Part shown: one piece after another, positions 35,988 to 44,002 of the stretch
Layout of the letters: the number at the start of each line of letters is the position of its first letter
Position numbering within the stretch: the first letter of the stretch is position 1
NCBI RefSeq assembly: GCF_016865425.1
Contig: NZ_AP023355.1
Span: 5,144,198-5,208,197 of the forward strand
Source of the DNA: Actinocatenispora thailandica
Lineage (GTDB): Bacteria; Actinomycetota; Actinomycetes; Mycobacteriales; Micromonosporaceae
Length of the DNA stretch: 64,000 nucleotides
Direction: 5' to 3'
The notes under the pieces: model-generated
What the model was told of the DNA's origin: nothing
The model's input: the letters and a program-made list of their open reading frames with translations, nothing else
Databases searched by the model: none
Program-made: the position numbers and the translations under genes

Positions 35988-38111
35988 GTGCCGACGATCA
36001 TCATGTCGAAGCTGGCCGGCGCCATGGACAAGTCGATCCGCGGCAAGGCCATGACGTTCCTGCAGAAGCTCGCCGAGAACGACGCCCTGCCGGGCCTGCA
36101 CGTCGAGCCGATCGCGTCGGCAGCCGACCAGCGGGTCCGCACCGGACGGGTGGACGACGGCTGGCGTGCGGTGATGTTCCGCGCCGACCACGACGGCGAA
36201 ACGCACTACGTCATCCACGGCGTGTGGCCGCACGATCAGGCCATCGCCATCGCACGCAAGGTCCGGCTGACCGTCAACCCGGTCAACGGGCTGCCCCAGT
36301 TCGAGGACGCCCCGGCGCCGACGGAGCATCCGACGATCGTGGTGGCGCCGCCGGTCGAACGACCCCTGCTGGCCCGGCACGGGTACCAGCTGGCCGACCT
36401 GACCGACCGGCTCGGTGTGCCGGCCGAGGTCGCGACCCAGGCGCTCGCCGTCACCAGCGAGGACGCGCTGCTCGACCTGGCCGCCCGGCACGAGGGCTGG
36501 CTCGGCACGATCCTGGTGTCGTTGGGGGCCGGCGACTCCCTGGACGAGATCGCGGCGACGATGGAGCTGTCGGAAGGCACCTCCGACGACACCGACCAGG
36601 GTCTGCTGGACTCGCTGCGCCGGCCCGCCGCACAGCTGCAGTTCACCATCATCGGCGACCAGCAGGAACTGCGTCGCGTCATCGAAGGCGGCGACTTCGC
36701 CGCCTGGCGGGTGTTCCTGCATCCCGAACAGCGCCGCTACGTGGACCGCTCCTACTCCGGACCGTTCCGCCTCACCGGCGGCGCCGGCACCGGCAAGACC
36801 GTCGTGCTGGTACACCGGGCCCGCGCGCTGCTCCGCCGCGACCCGAGCACCCGGATCGTGCTCACCACGTTCACCACGAACCTCGCCGAGTCGCTGCGCG
36901 ACAGCCTCCGCCAGCTCGACCCGGACCTGCCGATCGCCGACCGGCCCGGCGCCGCCGGTGTCTACGTCGCCGGGGTCGACGCGCTCGCCGCCGCCGTGCT
37001 GCGGGCGGGCGGCGCCGCCGTCGACGAGGCGATGCGCGAGGTACTCGGCGAGGCACGGACGTCGCGTACCCCACGGCCGCCGTCGACCCGCTGGCGGGAC
37101 GTGGTGGAAGCCTCGGCCACCGAACTGCCGGCCGAGGCGGCCAACGAGACCTTCCTGACCGGCGAGTACGGCCAGGTGGTGCTGCCGAACCGAATCACCG
37201 ACGAAGCCGGCTACCTGCGGGTTCGACGCTCCGGCCGAGGCGTCGCGCTGGACCGCCGGAAACGATCGCAGGTGTGGTCACTGATCGCCGCCTACCGGGC
37301 GCAGTGCCGAGTGGACGGCAGCCTGGACTTCCCGGAAGCATCCGCGGTCGCCGCCTGCCATCTCGGCCACGTCGGCCCGCTGGTCGACCACGTGCTGGTC
37401 GACGAGGGCCAGGACCTGTCCCCGACACACTGGCAGATGCTGCGCGCACTCGTCGGCGAGCACGCCGACGACCTGTTCATCGCCGAGGACGCCCACCAGC
37501 GCATCTACGGAGCCCGGCTGGTGCTGGCCCGCTACGGCATCAAGATCGTCGGTCGGTCCCGGCGCTTGACGCTGAACTACCGCACCACCGCGGAGAACCT
37601 CCGCTACGCCCTGGACCGGCTGGCCGGCGGCCAGTACACCGACCTGGAAGACCAGTGGGAGGAAGCGACCTACCGGTCGGTGCGCAGCGGCCCGAACCCA
37701 CAGGTCTCGACCGTGGGTTCACTGTCCGACGAACTCGACCACGTCGCCGGCCAGGCCCGGCGCTGGGTCGACGAGAAGGTACCGCCCGAGACGATCGCGG
37801 TGTTGGTACCGGACCGTGCCCTGCGAGAGCGGGTCGTCGCTTCGCTCGACGCCAAGGGGGTGCCGGCTGCCGCGCTGGATCGTGGCCGGCCGCCAACCGA
37901 CCGCGTGCTGGTGATGACGACGCACCGCGCCAAGGGTATGGAGTTCGCCCGGGTCATCCTGGCAAAGGGCGGTAGGACCCCGGCCGAGCAGGAACGCCGA
38001 CGCGTCCTGGACGACAAGGAGCGCACCGATCTGGAGCTCAGGGACCGTTCGTTGATCTACGTTGCGGCGACGCGCGCCCGCGACGAGCTCGTCGTGGTCG
38101 ATCGTCGGTAG
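35988..38111 (+). CDS. UvrD/Rep-family helicase with RelE-like N-terminal domain
   Basis: 707 residues from a GTG 3 bp after the helicase stop. Residues 1-100 (FLQKLAENDALPGLHVEPI, RVRTGRVDDGWRAVMFR, HYVIHGVWPHDQAIAIA) look like a RelE/ParE-type toxin fold, followed by a small helical linker. The SF1A helicase has Walker A LTGGAGTGKTVVL (~265), LVDEGQDLSP (~470), LTLNYRTTAENL, THRAKGMEFARVI and IYVAATRARDELVVV. It is the last gene of the drmD operon. Its closest structural counterpart in the window is the gene at 1883-4051. Such proteins are found alone in many actinobacteria; a defence role is inferred from location. Confidence 0.85.
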   Translation: MPTIIMSKLAGAMDKSIRGKAMTFLQKLAENDALPGLHVEPIASAADQRVRTGRVDDGWRAVMFRADHDGETHYVIHGVWPHDQAIAIARKVRLTVNPVNGLPQFEDAPAPTEHPTIVVAPPVERPLLARHGYQLADLTDRLGVPAEVATQALAVTSEDALLDLAARHEGWLGTILVSLGAGDSLDEIAATMELSEGTSDDTDQGLLDSLRRPAAQLQFTIIGDQQELRRVIEGGDFAAWRVFLHPEQRRYVDRSYSGPFRLTGGAGTGKTVVLVHRARALLRRDPSTRIVLTTFTTNLAESLRDSLRQLDPDLPIADRPGAAGVYVAGVDALAAAVLRAGGAAVDEAMREVLGEARTSRTPRPPSTRWRDVVEASATELPAEAANETFLTGEYGQVVLPNRITDEAGYLRVRRSGRGVALDRRKRSQVWSLIAAYRAQCRVDGSLDFPEASAVAACHLGHVGPLVDHVLVDEGQDLSPTHWQMLRALVGEHADDLFIAEDAHQRIYGARLVLARYGIKIVGRSRRLTLNYRTTAENLRYALDRLAGGQYTDLEDQWEEATYRSVRSGPNPQVSTVGSLSDELDHVAGQARRWVDEKVPPETIAVLVPDRALRERVVASLDAKGVPAAALDRGRPPTDRVLVMTTHRAKGMEFARVILAKGGRTPAEQERRRVLDDKERTDLELRDRSLIYVAATRARDELVVVDRR

Positions 38112-38582
38112 GCGCCGCACTTCGGTCGGGTCGAGGCTGGTCGGATGCCTGGAGGCTTCGGGTGATCGAATCGAGTCCGAGCGAGCTCGCGAAGCGACGA
38201 CCGAAGCAGGCCAACTTGGCAGGGTGCCTGAATCGCGCACCGACGGGAAGCCAGCGCAAGTGGGGCAGGCACCGCGAGACGCGCATCGACCATGCGAGCG
38301 CCGGGTGACCGCCTCCCGAGTGCTCGAGCGGTCTTCGCGGTGCACCCAGACAGCCCGAGCTGACGTCGGGACCAGACTTCGACCTTCGAGGGCACCGCGT
38401 CAGGCATCCACCGACCAGCGCCGTGCCTTCATTCCGCGGAGCGGACGAACACGACCACGGACCTCAACGAGAGGCGACGGCTGCATGGAGTCCGCAATGG
38501 CCTCTCGAATGTGGGCACACCACCTGTTTGTTGAGCTCAGCCGCTGGCCCTCGCCGACGGCTCCAATCGGATGTCAGATCAG
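38112..38582. other. Non-coding gap after the DISARM operon
   Basis: 471 bp with no convincing reading frame on either strand, no terminator-like hairpin and no tRNA. It marks the right edge of the dense defence block. Confidence 0.5.
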
Positions 38583-39800
38583 TCAGCCGGCGGAGCGCCA
38601 GCGGGGTTGGTCGCCGTTCTTGCTGGTGCAGCGCATGGGGGTGCCGCGGTCGGTGATTCCGACGGCGCCTTCCGGGGAGCAGAACGCGCCCGGGTGTACG
38701 ACCGAGGCTCCGCCGCCGTCGTCGGTCGAACCATCACCGTTGTCGGTCGAATGCGTGGGCGGCGCCTGGGGCGTATCAGGCGGCGGCCCGTGCGTTGTCG
38801 CGGGCGGCGGTGGGGGCGCGACCGTCGTCGTACGAGGCCGTGGCGCGACGCCGCCGCAGTCGCGGAGGGTGGATGCCATGGCGTCGTGCTCGGCGCTGGT
38901 GATCCACAGGCCGTAGGTGGCCTTGATGGTGATCTGGTCCGCGACGTACGTGCAGTCGAACGCATTGTTCGACGGCAGCCACTGCGAGGCGTCCTGGTCG
39001 CCCTTGGACTCGTTCGCCGGGCCGCTGACGGCGAGCAGTTCGATCGGGTCGTTGGCCAGTTGCTCCCGCTGGGCGGTCGACATGTCCTGCGCGCCGGTGC
39101 GCCAGGCGTCGGCGAGCGCTACGAGGTGATCGATTTCCACCGCCGTGGACGTGGTCTCCCCGCGGTGGAAGGTGATGGTGGTACCGGTGTAGTGATCGTT
39201 CAGCACGCCGCCCGCCACGACGCAGCCGTGGGTCCCGGCCTTGGCGACGACGCCAGACAGGTCGCGGCGCAGGATGTCGTTGCGGGTGTCGCAGCCGTTG
39301 TGGTCGGTGTCGATCCACCCGTGGCCGAACTGGTCGCGGCTGTAGCCGGCCATGGGTGCGGCGGGTTTGACCGGCAGCTTGGCAAGTTCGGCGAGAGCGG
39401 CCGAGGCTGCGGTGCCGGTACCGTCGCCGTTCTGTGGTCCGGCCGTCGGCGCCGCGGCCGGGGGCGCGGTACCGGGCGGTGCGGTACTGGGCAGCACCGC
39501 AGGCGTTGAACTGGGGCTGGGCGGCGCGGCAGATGTCGGACCGTGGTGGGGGGCCGCTGCGGGCGTCGGGCTGTGGCTCGGTGCGGCGGACGAACCGTGG
39601 CCGGCAGCCTGGGTACGCGCTGGAGTCGGGCTGGCGCTGGTGTCTGCGGTGGGCAACACCCCGGTGGCGCCGAGAATCCCCAGCGTCACGAACAGGACAA
39701 ATGCGCTGCCCAGCACGATGCCGACGATGACCAGGATCCGGTGAAAGATGCCGTGTCGCTTCTTCGGCGGTGGCATTGGCGCGCCGACGGGGATCGTCAT
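38583..39800 (-). CDS. Membrane-anchored or secreted HNH-type nuclease (DUF1524-like)
   Basis: 405 residues from the ATG at 39800; a GTG at 39809 is possible. A membrane segment (ILVIVGIVLGSAFVLFVTLG, about 23-43) is followed by a long Pro/Ala/Ser/Thr-rich linker. The nuclease part (about 140-320) has GCDTRNDILRRDL, VEIDHLVALADAWRTGA with the catalytic His, LLAVSGPANESKGDQDASQW and YGLWITSAEHDAM. This is the exported His-Me nuclease common in Streptomyces and relatives. A second linker and an excalibur-like tail (GAFCSPEGAVGITDRGTPM) end it. Extracellular DNA degradation is expected. The 3' end recurs as damaged copies at 45042 and 47974. Confidence 0.85.
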   Translation of the reverse strand: MTIPVGAPMPPPKKRHGIFHRILVIVGIVLGSAFVLFVTLGILGATGVLPTADTSASPTPARTQAAGHGSSAAPSHSPTPAAAPHHGPTSAAPPSPSSTPAVLPSTAPPGTAPPAAAPTAGPQNGDGTGTAASAALAELAKLPVKPAAPMAGYSRDQFGHGWIDTDHNGCDTRNDILRRDLSGVVAKAGTHGCVVAGGVLNDHYTGTTITFHRGETTSTAVEIDHLVALADAWRTGAQDMSTAQREQLANDPIELLAVSGPANESKGDQDASQWLPSNNAFDCTYVADQITIKATYGLWITSAEHDAMASTLRDCGGVAPRPRTTTVAPPPPPATTHGPPPDTPQAPPTHSTDNGDGSTDDGGGASVVHPGAFCSPEGAVGITDRGTPMRCTSKNGDQPRWRSAG

Positions 39801-39849
39801 GGCGCTCACCCACTGTGCTGGCGAGTTGGGCTTGCCGCCGTCAATTGCG

Positions 39850-40293
39850 TCACGCGACGGCGGCGCGGATCGCCTCGGTCACCTTCTTCTCGACCGCAGG
39901 GCTCCACCGCAGCAGCGCGAACGACACCGGCCACACGTCGCCGTCGTCCAGGCGTGCAGCGTCCTGGAACTCCAGCGTCGAGTAACGAGTGCCGAACTTC
40001 CCGGAGTTCTTGAACGCCACGACCACCTTGCCGTCCGCATTGGTGTAGGCGGGCATCCCGTACCACGTCTTCGGCAGCAGATCCGGTGCGGTGGCGGCGA
40101 TCGTGGCGTGAACCCGCTCGGCGAGCGCGCGGTCCTCGGGATCCATCTTCGCAATCGCATCGAGCGCTGCCTGCAAACCGTCGGCCTTCTTCGCGCCCTT
40201 CCTCCCCTCGGCCCGCAGCTCCGCGGCGCGCTGCTTCATCGCAGCGCGCTCGGCAGCGGTGAACCCGTCGTTCGCGTCGGTGGTCTCAGCCAT
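39850..40293 (-). CDS. DUF1801 domain protein
   Basis: 147 residues from the ATG at 40293 with GAGGG upstream. A Lys/Arg-rich start (FTAAERAAMKQRAAELRAEG) leads to the YdhG-like domain with DLLPKTWYGMPAYTNADGK and the end DVWPVSFALLRW. Such proteins are small cytosolic proteins of uncertain function, sometimes called iron chaperone-like from a distant relation to frataxin. It lies 49 bp upstream of the HNH nuclease gene on the same strand, but a functional link is not evident. Confidence 0.8.
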   Translation of the reverse strand: MAETTDANDGFTAAERAAMKQRAAELRAEGRKGAKKADGLQAALDAIAKMDPEDRALAERVHATIAATAPDLLPKTWYGMPAYTNADGKVVVAFKNSGKFGTRYSTLEFQDAARLDDGDVWPVSFALLRWSPAVEKKVTEAIRAAVA

Positions 40294-40559
40294 CAGCCCT
40301 CGCCTTTCGGTACGTGTCCGGCCGGCATGGCGCCGGCCGCCGCATCGAACGCTACGGTGCTGCGTCCGTCGGTACTTCTCGATTCCTGATCGGATCGCGA
40401 CGCCGCGCCAGCCCACCTCGGAGACGGCAAGCCGAACGGCACCAATCCGGCAGAACTACCGGCCGACACCGCCAGACCGGACAGCCGACCACCTCGTTGT
40501 CGACCCTCGCGGCATCGTCGGTTGCGCCCGGCGCCCGTCCGTCGTGGCGGCTCCACGAT

Positions 40560-40742
40560 GCTTCGATGAAGGGCGCTCCCGCAGGAGCGCGGCTGAGGCA
40601 TCGGGCATGACATAGCCGGGCACGCACGACTGGCCTCGATGAAGGGCCGCTCCCGCAGGAGCGGCGACTGTAGGTGGCCCCAGGTGATCTGGGTCTGCAC
40701 GGTCGCGCCTCGATGAGGCGCCGTGTCCCCTTGCCCTACTCA
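40560..40742. CRISPR. Degenerate CRISPR remnant: three repeats, two spacers
   Basis: Three copies begin at 40560, 40633 and 40707, i.e. 73 and 74 bases apart. The best (40633-40668) is 36 bases and contains GCCTCGATGAAGGGCCGCTC followed by the inverse half CCGCAGGAGCGGCGAC. Copy 1 differs at a few bases. Copy 3 keeps only GCCTCGATGA and decays afterwards. Spacers are 37-38 bases. Read on the minus strand, the repeat ends in CTTCATCGAGGC, as many 36-base actinobacterial repeats do. The GC-rich internal palindrome is also typical. No cas gene is in the window. Confidence 0.75.
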
Positions 40743-40952
40743 CAATCTGGACGTCTCCGTGAGGCGCTTCATCGTCTCCGTGGGCGGCTGTGTGCCGTGT
40801 TCACCGGACGCACCAGGGATCGGCCCACCGATTCGTACTTCGCGGCGCTGCGCGTCGCGCGCCGTCGGCGGCAGGCGATCGTGCGGGCGCTGGCTCGCGA
40901 CCCGCGTGGCGGCTTCACGCTCGTACCGCTGGATCGGGATGGTCACCGGTGA
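40713..40952 (+). CDS. Small basic protein of unknown function, possibly 5'-truncated
   Basis: 79 residues if the ATG at 40713 is used; this start lies inside the third CRISPR repeat copy. The C-terminal part (TDSYFAALRVARRRRQAIVR, GGFTLVPLDRDG) has coding-like codon use. The stop overlaps the next start in GTGA, an operon-like arrangement. The start within a repeat suggests that the original 5' part was lost. Confidence 0.4.
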   Translation: MRRRVPLPYSQSGRLREALHRLRGRLCAVFTGRTRDRPTDSYFAALRVARRRRQAIVRALARDPRGGFTLVPLDRDGHR

Positions 40953-41896
40953 GCGCCGACGACGCGGTTCCGCGCGAGGTCACCGACGTGCTGCTGTGGC
41001 GGGCCGCGCAGGCGGTGCTGGCGCGGCACTGGCCGAACGATCCGGCACGCCGGCCCGGCACCTCGCCGACGTGCCGGGTGCTGTGGCCGTGCCGCGCCTA
41101 CTCGTTCGCCCGCGAGGCGGAGGATCTGGCGCGCGGTCCGCACCGGCGCAGCCTGCCGCGCCCACCGGTCGACCGCAGCGGCTGGCGACCCGACCTCGGC
41201 GACGTCATCCTGGTCGCCGAGCCCGGCCGCGAGCCGGCCCCGTTCCGCGTCATCGACGTGGCGCCGCTACCCGCCAACCACCTGCACCTCACCGGCTGGT
41301 ACCTCGACGCCGATCCCCTGGTCGAACGCACCCTCCGGTCCCCTCAACTGCCGTGCGCCCGTATCGGGAGCCGTAATCGGTCAGGACGAGGCCGTCGGCG
41401 GGCCGGCCGCGCAGAGAACACACCGGTCGATGTCGAAGCGTTTCCCGTCCACCGCATCGAGAATGGGCCGGTTCAGCGGGAAGTCCGGTCCCATGTGGCG
41501 CCCGAGCACCACGCACACGACACGATCTGCGCCGCTCTCACGGAGCTGGAATGCGAGGGACTGGACCCTTCCGCCGGTGGTCCAGGTGTCATCGATGAGC
41601 AGTACCCGAGCCCCATCCGGAACCGCCGTCGAAAACTGGAACCGATCGGGATGGAAGCTGCGGTCGTCTTCCGGGTACCGCACCGCCGACGACGCGGCGA
41701 GCACGGGGAGCCGGAGTGCCGGCACCGCCAGTTCTGCCAACGGATGGGGTCCGGCTCTGCCTCTGGTACTGGGGACCGTCACCAGATGGGTGAAGCGACC
41801 ACCAGCGGCACCGATCAGGCAGTGGGCGTGCTGCCGCACGAAGAGAACCAGCAACGCATGCAGCGACCGCCGGGCACCGAGCGACGGCCGTGGTGA
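40949..41896 (+). CDS. Unknown protein, coding to about 41370, 3' end probably altered
   Basis: The frame opens with a GTG overlapping the previous stop. About 140 residues look genuine (VTDVLLWRAAQAVLARHWPN, CRVLWPCRAYSFAREAEDLA, FRVIDVAPLPANHLHLTGWY). After about 41370 the frame continues to 41896 only because it runs antisense to the phosphoribosyltransferase gene. The true end was probably changed by a frameshift or fusion. No function can be assigned; conserved Cys and Trp residues near the centre are the most distinctive trait. Confidence 0.4.
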   Translation: MSADDAVPREVTDVLLWRAAQAVLARHWPNDPARRPGTSPTCRVLWPCRAYSFAREAEDLARGPHRRSLPRPPVDRSGWRPDLGDVILVAEPGREPAPFRVIDVAPLPANHLHLTGWYLDADPLVERTLRSPQLPCARIGSRNRSGRGRRRAGRAENTPVDVEAFPVHRIENGPVQREVRSHVAPEHHAHDTICAALTELECEGLDPSAGGPGVIDEQYPSPIRNRRRKLEPIGMEAAVVFRVPHRRRRGEHGEPECRHRQFCQRMGSGSASGTGDRHQMGEATTSGTDQAVGVLPHEENQQRMQRPPGTERRPW

Positions 41897-42148
41897 CTTG
41901 TACCGGGCCAGATTCTGGGCATGCTGCGTGCGCTTGACGGCGTACGACACCGGCACGACCACATGCGAGAGTCTTCCGGCCGCCGCGTTTCGGTGCTTCC
42001 CGCAGTTGTAGCAGCGCGGGTAGCCGACCGTCGCCGCGCCGCGGCATACCGAGCAGACACCAGAGCCGGCGGGCAATGGGTTGACGAGGAAGTTGCTCTG
42101 CAGCTCCACCAGGGCGCGGACGCGCCCCCACTGGTCATGCGTCGGCAA
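41381..42148 (-). CDS. ComF-like phosphoribosyltransferase
   Basis: 255 residues from a TTG at 42148 that lies inside the last codons of the dprA-like gene (14-bp overlap). A zinc-type cluster (CSVCRGAATVGYPRCYNCG) comes first. The phosphoribosyltransferase fold follows, with the diphosphate-binding motif VLLIDDTWTTGGRVQSLAF near residue 190. This is the layout of ComF family proteins, which help in natural transformation. Overlap with a DprA-like gene points to joint function. Such pairs have been discussed as nucleotide-centred defence systems as well as uptake genes; the sequence alone does not decide. Confidence 0.8.
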   Translation of the reverse strand: MPTHDQWGRVRALVELQSNFLVNPLPAGSGVCSVCRGAATVGYPRCYNCGKHRNAAAGRLSHVVVPVSYAVKRTQHAQNLARYKSPRPSLGARRSLHALLVLFVRQHAHCLIGAAGGRFTHLVTVPSTRGRAGPHPLAELAVPALRLPVLAASSAVRYPEDDRSFHPDRFQFSTAVPDGARVLLIDDTWTTGGRVQSLAFQLRESGADRVVCVVLGRHMGPDFPLNRPILDAVDGKRFDIDRCVLCAAGPPTASS

Positions 42149-43046
42149 GGCCGGGGATCCCGGTCAGCGGCACCAGCGCCCCCGACATCATGGCGATCAG
42201 CTCCTCGACCACATCCAGCAGCTCCGCCAGATCGCCGACGACCCGAACCCCGGGCCTGGTGGCGAACTCCTGTGCCCAGTCATGCTCCAACAGTTCCTTC
42301 GGCATGACAACTGGGCGGCCGTGCTGGAGGGCGAGCCGGGCCTGGATACGCGCCCCGCTCCGCCAAGGTGCCTCGACGACGACCGTCGCCGCCGAGTAGC
42401 CACTCATCACGGCGTTGCGCATCGGGAAACTCTGCCTGGTCGGGGCGGCGTCGGGCCAGAACTGGCTGAGCACGAGCCCCTTGGCCGCGATCTCGTCTTG
42501 CAGCTCTCGATTCTGCGCCGGGTAGTACCGCTGGATGCCCGTACCGATCACAGCGACCGTACGGCCGCCGGCCCGCAGCGCCGCAGTGTGGGCAGCGGTG
42601 TCGATGCCGGCCGCGAGGCCGCTGACCACCGTCACCTCGCGGTGAGCGAGATCGGTGGCCACCGCTTCGGCGATCCGAATCCCCCGCTCGCTGGCCCGCC
42701 GGGTACCAACGACCGCGATGGCTCGTTCGTCCGGCGCGTCGGTACCCCGACTGAAAAGGACCGGCGGCATCTCGCGGATGTCCCGGAGCTGCGCCGGGTA
42801 GTCGTCGTCCAGGAACGTGCGGAAGCAGATCCCATCCGTCGACCACTGGGCGATCAGCTGCGCCGCGTCGTCGAGCATCGCGCCTGCGTCCGCGACCGGG
42901 AACAGACCGCCCTCGCCGAGGCGACAACGCAGCACCTCGATCGCGTCGCCTGAGTCGAGCACCTCGTCGGTGATCTCCGACCAGCGCGCTCCGGGCTGTC
43001 GAAGCATCGCCACCAGCGCCGCCCGCTGCTCCGCCTGGTTTCGCAC
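42135..43046 (-). CDS. DprA/Smf-like DNA-processing protein
   Basis: 303 residues from a GTG at 43046 with AGGA eight bases upstream; longer frames extend over the SOS box. The Rossmann (SLOG) core has AIAVVGTRRASERGIRIAE, VVSGLAAGIDTAAH, VAVIGTGIQRYYPAQN, SQFWPDAAPTRQSFPMRN and VVVEAPWRSGA. The C-terminal winged helix of housekeeping DprA is missing; the protein ends with a short helical tail. The N-terminal ~100 residues are helical. It forms an overlapping pair with the ComF-like gene. A LexA box lies 79 bp upstream, so DNA-damage control is likely. It is probably an accessory DprA, not the chromosomal transformation gene. Confidence 0.82.
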   Translation of the reverse strand: MRNQAEQRAALVAMLRQPGARWSEITDEVLDSGDAIEVLRCRLGEGGLFPVADAGAMLDDAAQLIAQWSTDGICFRTFLDDDYPAQLRDIREMPPVLFSRGTDAPDERAIAVVGTRRASERGIRIAEAVATDLAHREVTVVSGLAAGIDTAAHTAALRAGGRTVAVIGTGIQRYYPAQNRELQDEIAAKGLVLSQFWPDAAPTRQSFPMRNAVMSGYSAATVVVEAPWRSGARIQARLALQHGRPVVMPKELLEHDWAQEFATRPGVRVVGDLAELLDVVEELIAMMSGALVPLTGIPGLADA

Positions 43047-43124
43047 GGCGCCGATCCTATGCGCCGCCGTACCGACGTCTCCGCCCGACGCGCAGCATCG
43101 TGACCTGCGCCGAAACTCCATCGA

Positions 43125-43140
43125 TCGAACATACGTTCGT
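43125..43140. promoter_or_regulatory. LexA (SOS) box between dprA-like gene and hsdR remnant
   Basis: TCGAACATACGTTCGT keeps the core GAAC-N4-GTTC and differs from the full consensus palindrome at the last base only. It lies 79 bp upstream of the dprA-like start (minus strand) and about 137 bp upstream of the hsdR remnant (plus strand). Confidence 0.6.
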
Positions 43141-43276
43141 ACTGCGGTGGAAGTCAACGACCCGGCACGCGGTTCGGATGATCAAGTCGTGGCCGGAGGG
43201 AGGTTGCGGTGCGGCGTTCGATGCGGGCGAGCTTCGCACCGTGCGTACACGGCGCGGTGACGGGGAGGCAGCGCAA

Positions 43277-43885
43277 ATAGGACAGGAACACCGCGAGGTG
43301 CGCTTCGAGGACGCGATTGAAGCTTCCCTGCTGGGCGGCGGCTGGCAGCGTGGCCTGGGCGAGAACTACGACCCCAAGCTGGGCATCGACGGCGCCGAGC
43401 TGGAGACGTTCATCGGGGACGCAGCCGGACGAGTGGAGCGCCGCCTCGCGTTCCACGCCGGCGTCGAGGACGCGCAGCGCAGGCATCTGCACTACTCCGC
43501 CACCGAGACCGGCAAGTCGCTCGACCTGGCGCTGTTCGTCAACGGCATCCCGGTCGCGATCGCCGAGCTGAAGAACGCGCTGACCCGCCAGACCGTTGAG
43601 CACGCGAAGCGGCAGTACTGCACCGATCGCGACCCGCGGGAGCTGCTGTTCGCCCGCCGCGCGCTGGTGCACTTCGCGATGGACCAGGACTACGTCTTCC
43701 TCACCACGAAGCTGGCCGGTGAGAAGACCCGCTTCCTGCCGTTCAATATCGGCAGCAACGGACCGGACGTGGACGGCGGCGCCGGCAACCCGGGCGCGAC
43801 CGACGGCTACCGCACGTCCTACCTGTGGGAGCAGGTCTGGCAGCGCGACACCTGGCTCGACCTGCTGTGCCGGTACGTGAACGTG
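43277..43885 (+). pseudogene. Type I restriction R subunit remnant
   Basis: The frame (open until 44008) matches the HsdR N-terminus: VRFEDAIEASLLGGGWQRGL, GKSLDLALFVNGIPVAIAEL with the nuclease D and ELK, then RALVHFAMDQDYVFLTTKLA and TSYLWEQVWQRDTWLDLL. Between ETFIG and LHYSATETG, the 60-80 residues expected in full-length relatives are shortened and altered. Homology stops at RYVNV, far before the motor domain. The expected start position carries ATA, not ATG. It is a dead fragment of a second type I system; no hsdM or hsdS accompanies it. Confidence 0.75.
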
Positions 43886-44002
43886 CCCATGTGTGCACTG
43901 TGTGGCCGGGACCTGCGTTCATCGACTTGGACGACTGACGAGTGGTCGTGTCAGCGGCGCAGCAGCGACCGCCTCCACCGCGAGCGCGGCTGCGCACTTG
44001 TC

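Noticed and set aside
16730-38111. Search for a drmC-like phospholipase D gene (HxKxxxxD) in the DISARM locus
   Set aside because: No separate gene with such motifs was seen on either strand, so it is treated as absent from this window.
40487-40559. A fourth CRISPR repeat upstream of the array
   Set aside because: Only a CCTCG pentamer agrees, and the spacing does not fit. No downstream copy was found at the expected distance either.
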